Source: Gemmatimonadota bacterium
Lineage (GTDB): Bacteria > Gemmatimonadota > Gemmatimonadetes > Longimicrobiales > Gaopeijiaceae
Assembly (NCBI GenBank): GCA_003567615.1
Contig: PWZC01000438.1
Location: forward strand, 1 to 6,532
Length of the DNA: 6,532 nucleotides
Direction of reading: 5' to 3'
Positions 1-6,059 of the stretch are shown here, piece by piece (the stretch's first letter is position 1; each line of letters starts with the position of its first letter). The notes beneath the pieces were generated by a model. It was not told where the DNA came from. It did not search any database and worked only from the letters and a program-made list of their open reading frames with translations. The position numbers were made by a program, and so were the translations under genes.

Positions 1-2
1 CA

Positions 3-161
3 GGTCAACACGGGCGTGTGCGGTTTCGCCTCCTGATCGGGTCCATCATCCGCGTCCGCGGCTTCCGGTTCCCGGACGACCGGATCTGCCACGAAGACGG
101 GGATGCCATGGTCAGTTTCTCCTGGTTTTGCGCCGAGAGGGGGAGCCGTGGGAAGCGTTGA
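3..161 (+). CDS. Possible 3' end of an upstream gene (partial, unidentified)
   Basis: A reading frame is open from the window edge to a TGA at 159-161, and nearly all its codons end in G or C, as in the confident genes here. It would be the last 52 residues of a protein that starts outside the window. It includes a short hydrophobic patch (LLIGSII) and an Arg-rich, polar end. I recognise no family. Competing readings exist. Another plus frame stops at 34-36. On the minus strand an ATG at 109 sits 9 nt after a good AGGAG (119-123) but gives only 34 residues, ending at 5. A further minus frame stays open leftwards from a GTG at 92. The hydrolase GTG lies 45 bp downstream of the TGA, so the two could be co-transcribed. 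The coding call rests on codon-position bias only. Confidence 0.25.
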   Translation, partial: GQHGRVRFRLLIGSIIRVRGFRFPDDRICHEDGDAMVSFSWFCAERGSRGKR

Positions 162-206
162 CGCTCCGGATCCGCGGGAGGCTCCTGGCGTGCATGGTGG
201 ATACCG

Positions 207-1085
207 GTGACCCCGGCGCCCGACGGCCTCCCTCCGGATTGGCTCGACCGCAGGGCATTCCCGTACCGGTCGCGGTGGTGGGAAACGCCCCATGGGAAGA
301 TGCACTATATCGACGAGGGTACGGGGGCCCCGGTCATCTTCATCCACGGTGTCCCCGGGTGGTCCTTCCACTTCCGGCACCTCATCGGACGGGTGTCCAC
401 CCATCGTAGATGCATCGCCATGGACCACCTGGGATTCGGCCTGTCCGACAAGCCCGAGCGCTGGGACTACCATCCGGAGCAGCTCGCCGCCCATGTGGAG
501 GGGTTGATGGAGGGTCTTGGGCTCAAGGGGGTGACCCTCGTGGTGCACGACTGGGGCGGCCCGCTGGGACTGCGGTATGCCCTGAGGAAGCCGGGGAACG
601 TCACAGGGCTTGTGATCATGAACACCTGGCTCTGGTCCGCGAAGGGTGATCTCCGAACCCGGTCGACCACCAGGATTCTGGCATCGCGGCTGTACCGGAC
701 CCTGGATGCTCACTTCGCCGTCACGGCTCGGGCATTCCCCCGCATGGTCAGCGGTGGACACGCCCGCCTGTCCCGGACTGCTCGGACCCATTTCGCCGGC
801 CCCTTCCTCGAGGCCCGGGATCGCTCCGGTCTGCTTGCCCTTGTCCGCCATACGCACACGGCCGATGACTGGGTCGGCGGACTCTGGAGGATGAGGGAGG
901 AGCTCTGCGACATTCCTGCCCTGATCATCTGGGGGATGAGGGATCCCGCCTTCCCCCCTCGCTACCTGGAGCGTTGGCGGGCTGCGCTCCCCCTGGCCCG
1001 GTGCGTCACGCTGGATGAGGTGGGACACTACCCGTTCGAGGAGTTTCCCGAAGCGACGGGAGAGGCCATCGATGCCTTCCTTTGA
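207..1085 (+). CDS. Alpha/beta hydrolase, haloalkane dehalogenase-like
   Basis: This is a 292-residue alpha/beta-hydrolase fold enzyme, probably cytosolic since no signal peptide is visible. The oxyanion-loop motif HGVP is at residues 47-50. The nucleophile elbow VHDWGG (113-118) places Asp115 as nucleophile with Trp116 beside it. The probable acid is Asp246 in WGMRDP, and the base is His274 in VGHYPFEE. An Asp nucleophile followed by Trp is typical of haloalkane dehalogenases, which hydrolyse carbon-halogen bonds, rather than Ser esterases; epoxide hydrolases also use Asp. The residue after HG is Val49, where many dehalogenases have Asn or Glu that helps bind halide, so dehalogenation is not assured. 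Length fits the family. The GTG at 207 is the only usual start between the in-frame stop at 159 and Met32, and GGTGG lies 6 nt upstream. The gene stands alone on the plus strand and converges on the DinB-like gene, overlapping its end by 58 bp. The substrate is unknown. Confidence 0.85.
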   Translation: MTPAPDGLPPDWLDRRAFPYRSRWWETPHGKMHYIDEGTGAPVIFIHGVPGWSFHFRHLIGRVSTHRRCIAMDHLGFGLSDKPERWDYHPEQLAAHVEGLMEGLGLKGVTLVVHDWGGPLGLRYALRKPGNVTGLVIMNTWLWSAKGDLRTRSTTRILASRLYRTLDAHFAVTARAFPRMVSGGHARLSRTARTHFAGPFLEARDRSGLLALVRHTHTADDWVGGLWRMREELCDIPALIIWGMRDPAFPPRYLERWRAALPLARCVTLDEVGHYPFEEFPEATGEAIDAFL

Positions 1086-1759
1086 TCCCATGTGCCCGCG
1101 GCAGCGGGGTGAACGGGATCATCCTCCCCGCCGTCCCCTTCCCCTGAGGCCAGGCGCCCCGCCACCCGCTCCGCCTGGTCCATGTGGCGGCGGCCATGTT
1201 CGACACACGTCTCGAACCACGCGCCCAGGGGGAGGCGAAGGAGGGCGATGACCGGGGAACGCATTCGGATCCGCGACAGGTCCAGCCCCTGGGACGACCG
1301 GATCAACTCAGCCAGCCGGGCATGCGCTTCCCTGAATTCGTCGAGAGTGGCGGCGGGATCCGCAGGTGGCAGGGTCCCATGGCCGCCCGCGTCAGCCCCA
1401 CCGGGCCGGGCGGCTTCAGCCCGCCCAGGCCGAGCGGCTCCGGCCCCACGAGGCCGCATCTGTCGAGGGGCAGGCAGCTTCGGACCACCGGGCTTGATGA
1501 GCCGGATCCAGAGCCGGGCCACCGGGCCATATCGGTAGGGCCCCTCCCCCGAGGGCCCGCCTCCGGACACGGCGGCCGAGAGCGGTGCCAGGTAGAGTTG
1601 GAGCGAGGTGGTGAGGTGCTCGAGGCACTGGCACATGGACCAGGCATCCGGTGCCGGTTTCCAGAGGAGCTCCTCGGAGGTGTGTCGCTGGAAGAGTTCC
1701 TCGGCCCGCCGGGTCAGGTCGGAGGTGGCGGCGAGGAGGCGCTCCCTGTCCTTGTCCAT
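1028..1759 (-). CDS. DinB-like four-helix-bundle protein
   Basis: This 243-residue protein resembles the DinB / DinB_2 superfamily: four-helix bundles with a metal site, often acting as thiol-dependent transferases or stress-induced proteins of unknown reaction. The first part carries the family pattern TSEELLWKPAPDAW followed by CLEHL, giving His48. The late helix has EHGRRHMDQ, giving His188 and His192. These three His match the usual metal triad. Between helices, residues about 92-136 form a Pro/Arg/Ala/Gly-rich insert with tandem 8-residue units. Residues after about 205 form an acidic, polar tail beyond the domain. The ATG at 1759 is preferred: it has GGGG upstream and begins just before the first helix. 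A GTG at 1810 would add 17 residues but lies inside a hairpin. The gene is last in the minus-strand run, 81 bp after the dismutase. No signal peptide is seen, so it is probably cytosolic. The substrate cannot be assigned. Confidence 0.72.
   Translation of the reverse strand: MDKDRERLLAATSDLTRRAEELFQRHTSEELLWKPAPDAWSMCQCLEHLTTSLQLYLAPLSAAVSGGGPSGEGPYRYGPVARLWIRLIKPGGPKLPAPRQMRPRGAGAARPGRAEAARPGGADAGGHGTLPPADPAATLDEFREAHARLAELIRSSQGLDLSRIRMRSPVIALLRLPLGAWFETCVEHGRRHMDQAERVAGRLASGEGDGGEDDPVHPAAAGTWDQRKASMASPVASGNSSNG
1084..1120 (+). terminator. Inverted repeat at the hydrolase stop, possible terminator
   Basis: Outer arms GATCCC (1084-1089) and GGGATC (1115-1120) are perfectly complementary. 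They enclose an inner stem CCCGC (1095-1099) and GCGGG (1104-1108) with a GGCA loop. It begins in the hydrolase stop codon and lies inside the 3' part of the DinB-like gene. There is no T-run after it on either strand, so an intrinsic terminator is uncertain. It may only be a transcript-end stabilising hairpin or chance in GC-rich DNA. Confidence 0.3.
1392..1438 (-). repeat. Tandem 24-bp repeat inside the DinB-like gene
   Basis: Two direct copies of about 23 bp (1416-1438 and 1392-1414) lie with a 24-bp period and differ at 4 positions by hand alignment. They encode AARPGRAE and AARPGGAD, residues 108-115 and 116-123 of the DinB-like protein. A more degenerate unit (RPRGAG) comes just before. 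This looks like a replication-slippage expansion in a surface loop and keeps the reading frame. Confidence 0.6.
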
Positions 1760-1786
1760 GTCCGACCCCAGGTTCAGGGGGTGGGT

Positions 1787-1815
1787 GCCGGGTGCCCCGG
1801 ATTGGGACACCCGGC
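1787..1815 (-). other. Stem-loop between the dismutase and DinB-like genes
   Basis: On the minus strand, arms GCCGGGTGTCCC (1815-1804) and GGGGCACCCGGC (1798-1787) form a 12-bp stem around a 5-nt loop. The only non-Watson-Crick pair is a U-G wobble in the minus-strand RNA; in the plus-strand RNA the same position is a C-A mismatch. No T-tract follows, so it is a weak candidate for intrinsic termination. It could attenuate transcription into the DinB-like gene or protect the upstream transcript's 3' end. Confidence 0.45.
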
Positions 1816-1840
1816 CGGCTCGGTCACCCGGCCCGCCCGA

Positions 1841-2452
1841 TCACCCTGCCGGCTCGATCACTCCGCAGGCGATGCGCGGACCGGCTCCGCCGATGGGCTG
1901 GGTCATGTGGTCGTCGGGATTCTCGTGGATGACCAGGGCGGCACCATCCTCGTCGAGGATTGTCGCGCGGCCGTCAGCCCCGTGGAGCGAGGCCAGGTGC
2001 GTGAACAGCTCCACCTGAAGCGTCCCGTCATCCCGCACCACGATGTTGGGCAGGTCACCGGCGTCGGGCCCAGCCGGGTTCATGAGCCCGTGCTCCCGGC
2101 CGTCGGGGTTCAAATGGCCACCGGATGCCACGAACCCTTCTTCCGGATCCTCGCAGGTACCGACGCTGTGGATATGGATCGCCCGCGCGCCCGGAGGCAT
2201 GTCGTGTAGATCCAGGTTGATGACGATGCCGCTGGGGGTCTCGGTGACCATGCCGGTACCCACCGGATTCCCGTCCAGGTTGATGAACTGGACGGTGGCC
2301 TGCTGGACCTCCATCCCCTCAGCGGGCTCGGCCTCGGTGGCGGCCGGGTCGTCGGCCGGGGTCTCGGCTGCCGGGTCGGCGTCTCCAGGATCGGTACAAG
2401 CGGCGAGTGCCGCCAGAAGGATCAGGGCGAATGTCGTGCGTCGGTGGCGCAT
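1841..2452 (-). CDS. sodC: Cu/Zn superoxide dismutase, predicted lipoprotein (copy 1)
   Basis: This 203-residue protein converts superoxide to peroxide and oxygen outside the cytoplasm. Residues 1-19 form a lipoprotein signal peptide: a basic MRHRR start, a hydrophobic core, then the lipobox LAAC with Cys19 as the lipidated residue. Residues 20-47 are an acidic Ala/Pro/Asp/Glu tether. In the enzyme domain the copper ligands are His93, His95, His113 (bridging) and His176. Zinc-side ligands are His113, His121 and Asp133. The active-site Arg is Arg193, and Cys100 and Cys196 are placed for the conserved disulfide. The third zinc His is replaced by Asp130, at the spacing where His is expected. The ATG at 2452 gives the most typical signal peptide. 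An ATG at 2485 would overlap the antiporter stop as ATGA and add 11 residues. The second start would suggest translational coupling. The gene lies directly downstream of two antiporters and has a close paralogue at the right window edge. Confidence 0.92.
   Translation of the reverse strand: MRHRRTTFALILLAALAACTDPGDADPAAETPADDPAATEAEPAEGMEVQQATVQFINLDGNPVGTGMVTETPSGIVINLDLHDMPPGARAIHIHSVGTCEDPEEGFVASGGHLNPDGREHGLMNPAGPDAGDLPNIVVRDDGTLQVELFTHLASLHGADGRATILDEDGAALVIHENPDDHMTQPIGGAGPRIACGVIEPAG
1863..1903. repeat. 41-bp exact repeat in sodC copy 1
   Basis: These 41 bases are identical, in the same orientation, to 6082-6122, the corresponding part of the second dismutase. They encode the C-terminal region from TQPIGG to the ACGV segment. 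The match reflects gene duplication or gene conversion between the two dismutases, about 4.2 kb apart. Confidence 0.85.
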
Positions 2453-2481
2453 GGCAAGCCTATTGGGCTGGGTGGAACAGG

Positions 2482-4131
2482 TCATGAGCTGTTTTTGGGG
2501 GGGAGGGCTGCCATCTGCTGGCTTCGCAGCTCCTCCGGCGTCATCTCTCCGGAGATGATGGCTTGAGTATAGGTGACGAGTTGCTCCCCAGCCAGCAGGT
2601 CGGATACGACGACGTAGAGCGCTCCTTCCTCCATCAGGTCGAGCGCCGTATCCACCTCGGTGGCGTTCAAAACCACATCCGCGTCGACCCCCAGCTCCAG
2701 GATGCGCTTGGAGATGGGATCGTACGGCACAGTGGAGAGGATCAGCTTCGCCGACCCGGCCTGCGCCTTCTCCCAGGTGTACCGGTCCATGGCGTCGCCG
2801 AACACGAACGCCTCGCACTCTTCCCTCACGATCTGTCGGACCTCCGGGTCGTTCTCCACCACCACACACGCCTGGTCGAGACTCCTGCACGCCCGGACGA
2901 GCTTCCGACCCTGACGACCGTAGCCGACGACGATTACATGACCCGCCATCCCCTCGGGAACGCGGCTCGATGCGTCAATCTTGCTATGGCGACCCACGAT
3001 CAGATTTCGGTCGGCCAGCACCTGGTAGATGCGTTCATCGAATCGCTGACTCAGGCTGGACGTGATCATGGTCATGGCGGCCGCCAGGATGATGGCATCG
3101 AAGACGGTCTGACCCAGAGCCCCGAGGAGGAGCGCCTGAATGGCGATGATGAGGGAGAATTCGCTCACCTGATCGATGCCGAGACTGGTCAGCGTGGCGG
3201 AGCGCGCTTCGTACCCCTGGTAGATCAACACGACGGTGGTGACCGCTGGCTTCACCACGGCCGTCAGCACGACAAGGCCGGCCGCCAGGAGCAACGTTTC
3301 AGGGGTGGGAAGGGTGACGAGAGCCCCGATGGTGAGGAAGAAGATGGCGACGAAGAAGTCCTTGATGGACTCGATGCCGTTGAAGAGGTCGAGATGACGC
3401 TCACGGTCGTGGCGGATGGCGAGGCCGGCCGCGAAGGCGCCTACGATGATGGACACCTCGGTAAGGCGCGCCGCACCGATGAAGAGAACGAGAATGGACA
3501 CGGCCCCGACGATCATGAGCTCCGAAGAGCCCCCGGCCAGTCGCCCGAGAAGGTCGAAGATGTACCGGTTGACGAAAGCGGCTCCGATGAGGAAGAGCAC
3601 GCCGTATCCGAGCTGGGTGGCAATGGGGTCGAGCTCGAACGTTCCGGCTCCCAGCACCAAAAGGAGGATGACGGCGATCAGGTCCTGAACGAAGTGGATC
3701 GACTCGCCCAGACGCCCCCGCACCACATTTCGTTGCATCTCCTTTTGCAGGAGAAAGGCCCCCACGATGGTGGACGACAGCGCTGCCGCGATCCCCAGGT
3801 AGATGGACTCCTGGAAGGGGATTCCCAGCACCAACCCCAGCCCGATCCCCAGCGACCCCACCACGACGATCTGGGCGAGGGTGGCCACCTCGCTGTCCTT
3901 GAGAACGGTTCGAACGGAGTCGAGTTCCGTCTTGACTCCGAACCAGAAGACCAGGAGGGCGATGCCGTACTGAGCCAGCTCCAGCGTGAGCTCTTCCTGG
4001 ACGAAGATCCCGGAGAAGAGGCCTGCGACGATGAGGAGAGGGACGGTGGGGAGCTTGAACCGGTTCGCCACCAGGAGAAACGGACCGGCGACGATGAAGA
4101 GGACAGAGACGGTGGTGAGGAGATCAGCCAT
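2482..4131 (-). CDS. CPA2-family cation/proton antiporter with intact TrkA-N domain
   Basis: This is a 549-residue inner-membrane protein of the Kef/GerN-like monovalent cation:proton antiporter-2 family, exchanging K+ or Na+ for H+. About 12-13 hydrophobic segments fill residues 1 to about 365. Family motifs include VQDL in the ion-binding helix (Gln149, Asp150), where electrogenic relatives have two Asp, and SEF at 323-325. From about residue 397 a cytoplasmic Rossmann domain (TrkA-N/RCK type) begins with VIVVGYGRQG, a normal glycine-rich loop, and Glu426 ends its second strand as expected for NAD(H) binding. A short polar tail follows. The start chosen is the ATG at 4131, preceded by GGTGA with 5-nt spacing and overlapping the upstream antiporter by 8 bp; a GTG at 4140 is possible. 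The coding end holds a run of seven C and five A just before the stop. No KefF or KefG partner is present in the window. Ion specificity cannot be read from sequence. Confidence 0.9.
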   Translation of the reverse strand: MADLLTTVSVLFIVAGPFLLVANRFKLPTVPLLIVAGLFSGIFVQEELTLELAQYGIALLVFWFGVKTELDSVRTVLKDSEVATLAQIVVVGSLGIGLGLVLGIPFQESIYLGIAAALSSTIVGAFLLQKEMQRNVVRGRLGESIHFVQDLIAVILLLVLGAGTFELDPIATQLGYGVLFLIGAAFVNRYIFDLLGRLAGGSSELMIVGAVSILVLFIGAARLTEVSIIVGAFAAGLAIRHDRERHLDLFNGIESIKDFFVAIFFLTIGALVTLPTPETLLLAAGLVVLTAVVKPAVTTVVLIYQGYEARSATLTSLGIDQVSEFSLIIAIQALLLGALGQTVFDAIILAAAMTMITSSLSQRFDERIYQVLADRNLIVGRHSKIDASSRVPEGMAGHVIVVGYGRQGRKLVRACRSLDQACVVVENDPEVRQIVREECEAFVFGDAMDRYTWEKAQAGSAKLILSTVPYDPISKRILELGVDADVVLNATEVDTALDLMEEGALYVVVSDLLAGEQLVTYTQAIISGEMTPEELRSQQMAALPPKNSS

Positions 4132-5866
4132 GGAGATCACCGACCATCCGCTCGTGGATCACCGGAATGGGACGCAGGTCGGTCAGTAGCTCCCGATCCG
4201 CCGTGGTCGCTTCCCGGAAGACGTCGGGGTCTTCCAGATACGCCTTCAGGTAGGCCGAGAGCCGGTCCCCTGCCAAGCGTGTGCTCAGGATCACGCAGTG
4301 GGCGCCCTGGTCGTAGAGGCCACGGGCCTCATGGACCTGCCTGGCTTCCACGAAGACAACGGCGTCGGACGAGACCTCCCGGAGCACCGCCTGGTTCACA
4401 TCGACCTCGATGGACGAGGAGAGCACGAAGCTCGCCCGCTTGAGCGCGGCGTCCTTTCGGATCGTCGCGTTGCGGAAGTCTCCGTAGATGGCGTCGTAGC
4501 CCTCTTCCTTCAGGATCTTGATGTGATCGACCCGCCGATCCACCACCACGACATCGTCGTACTGTTCGGCCAGCAGAGGGAGAACGGTGCGGGTGACCTG
4601 GTCATATCCGATCACCACAGCATGGTCACGATACTCCTTCTTCCCTCCTTCGAAGGTCCCCTCGGTTTGCCAGCGTTCCAGGAACGGAGCCAGGCGGGTG
4701 TAGAGGGCATGGTTGTGCGCGATGAAGTAGACCGACACCGCCATGGTGACGAGTGCGATGAGGGTCAGATAGCCCAGCACCTCCTCTCCCACAAAACCTC
4801 CGGCGAACGCCGCCACCCCCAGGATGATGCCGAACTCGCTCACCTGGATCATGGTGATGCTGCCGAGGAACGTCGTCTCGATATCGAACTTCTGCCACCG
4901 GATGAGCAGGAAGAAGATGATGAACTTCACCGGCATGAGGACGAGCACGGTGATGAGCGCCTCCTGCCAGTAGAAGAGGAGCTCCCGGGCCTCCAGATCC
5001 AGGGCCACCGTGACGAAGAAGACCATCACGAACAGATCGGTGAGCGGATTGACGCGCTCCTGAAGCTCCTTGCTGTAGGGCAACTGGGCGATGGCCAGCC
5101 CGGCGAGGAAGGCGCCCATCTCGATGGACAGGTAGGCCTCGATGCCCAGCGGGGCGAGGAGCACATTGATCTCCGACGAGACCAGCACGAAGAGGAAGGC
5201 CCACGAAATGGAGATCAGGAAGAAGACGTCGCGGTTGTCGGCGATGCGGCGGAACAGGACCGGGAGGGCGTACCGCGACGCCAGGAGGGCGGCCGCGCTG
5301 ATGAGGGCCACCAACCCGAGAACCACCGCCAGCGTCACGGCCACCTCGGCGAGGCTCTCGGGGCGGCCGGCAGCCAGCACGGCCAGGAGGATCACCACGA
5401 CGATGTCCTGAACCAGAAGGATGCCCACATCGATCTTTCCGTGGAGCGACGTGGCCTCGTCCTTATCGTTCAGCATCTTGATGACCACCGCCGTGGAACT
5501 GTACATCACGGCCAGGGCGATGATCAGCGCCTCGAGCCCCCCGAAGCCCAGGGCCAGGGCGATGGCGCCTCCTGCCAGCGCCACCAGCAGCATCTGCGGA
5601 ATCGAGATCTTCACCACGGGCGCCAGGACGTGACGCACCTCCTCGAGCCGCATCTTTATGCCCAGCAGGAAGAGAAGGAACGCCAGGCCCAACTCGGAGA
5701 TGGTCTCCGTCAGCGTCCCCACTTCCACCATGCCCAGGACGGCCGGCCCGATGATGACGCCGGCAATGATGTAGCCGACGATGGTGGGCTGGCGCGTCTG
5801 CCTCGCCAGGAACCCGAAGAGGGCGGCGCTCAGCAGAATGATCGCCAGATCAACGGTCAGGATCAT
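4124..5866 (-). CDS. CPA2-family cation/proton antiporter with degenerate TrkA-N motif
   Basis: This 580-residue inner-membrane protein is a second Kef-like CPA2 antiporter, clearly diverged from its downstream neighbour. Residues 1 to about 390 hold roughly 12-13 membrane segments, with RQPTIVGYIIAGVIIGP at 25-41 typical of the first helices. The ion-site motif is VQDI (Gln153, Asp154), and SEFGII lies at 343-348. A cytoplasmic TrkA-N-like domain starts near residue 415, but its loop reads VVIGYDQVTRTV. The second Gly of GxGxxG is Asp422 and the third is Thr425, while Asp443 at the end of strand two is kept. Nucleotide binding may therefore be lost or altered. The ATG at 5866 is the only usual start after an in-frame TGA upstream. 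No convincing ribosome-binding site precedes it, and I see no clear promoter in the 193-bp gap before it, though a TATGGT-like hexamer occurs there. It probably begins the antiporter-antiporter-sodC transcript. Heteromer formation with the neighbour is possible but inferred. Confidence 0.9.
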   Translation of the reverse strand: MILTVDLAIILLSAALFGFLARQTRQPTIVGYIIAGVIIGPAVLGMVEVGTLTETISELGLAFLLFLLGIKMRLEEVRHVLAPVVKISIPQMLLVALAGGAIALALGFGGLEALIIALAVMYSSTAVVIKMLNDKDEATSLHGKIDVGILLVQDIVVVILLAVLAAGRPESLAEVAVTLAVVLGLVALISAAALLASRYALPVLFRRIADNRDVFFLISISWAFLFVLVSSEINVLLAPLGIEAYLSIEMGAFLAGLAIAQLPYSKELQERVNPLTDLFVMVFFVTVALDLEARELLFYWQEALITVLVLMPVKFIIFFLLIRWQKFDIETTFLGSITMIQVSEFGIILGVAAFAGGFVGEEVLGYLTLIALVTMAVSVYFIAHNHALYTRLAPFLERWQTEGTFEGGKKEYRDHAVVIGYDQVTRTVLPLLAEQYDDVVVVDRRVDHIKILKEEGYDAIYGDFRNATIRKDAALKRASFVLSSSIEVDVNQAVLREVSSDAVVFVEARQVHEARGLYDQGAHCVILSTRLAGDRLSAYLKAYLEDPDVFREATTADRELLTDLRPIPVIHERMVGDLHG

Positions 5867-5984
5867 GAGGTCGGGTGGAAGATGGGACGATCCCCAGGGG
5901 CGTCAGCCTCCCCGATGGGGCACGATTCGGGTGACTCCAGCGACCTTCGGCCAACGACCAGCAGGGAGCTTGGCACCATATCCC

Positions 5985-6034
5985 TCGAAACGAAAGCAGC
6001 CCACCCACCACCTGTGACGGTGATGGGCAGGCTG
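5985..6034 (-). terminator. Likely intrinsic terminator after sodC copy 2
   Basis: In minus-strand RNA, arms CAGCCUGCCCAUCACC (6034-6019) and GGUGGUGGGUGGGCUG (6012-5997) pair over 16 bp with three G-U wobbles and a 6-nt loop GUCACA. The sequence CTTTCGTTTCG follows directly, an imperfect T-rich tail. In plus-strand RNA the three wobbles become C-A mismatches, so the structure is better formed on the minus strand. It starts about 25 bp after the dismutase stop, which fits termination of that gene and separates it from the antiporter operon. The interrupted T-tract lowers certainty. Confidence 0.62.
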
Positions 6035-6059
6035 GCTTCGGTGCTTCTTTCCGAAAGGA

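Noticed and set aside
128..409. A 93-codon plus-strand frame overlapping the hydrolase start
   Set aside because: It is out of frame with the hydrolase, Pro/Arg-rich and without recognisable motifs, while the overlapping hydrolase frame has a full catalytic set.
1184..2209. A 341-codon open frame on the plus strand
   Set aside because: It is antisense to the DinB-like and sodC genes, both supported by family motifs, and is explained by high-GC codon bias.
2453..2890. A 5' extension of the sodC copy 1 frame into the antiporter gene
   Set aside because: The frame is merely open. The extension is Arg/Gly-rich with no domain, overlaps a solid gene, and the lipoprotein signal peptide marks the true start near 2452 or 2485.
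2563..4443. A 626-codon open frame on the plus strand
   Set aside because: It is antisense to the second antiporter and the end of the first. Its highly charged His/Asp/Glu/Arg composition is what the complement of hydrophobic codons gives, and it has no recognisable domain.
5867..6059. A sigma70-type promoter before the first antiporter
   Set aside because: A TATGGT-like hexamer is present on the minus strand, but no matching -35 element at a proper spacing is seen, so no promoter is annotated.
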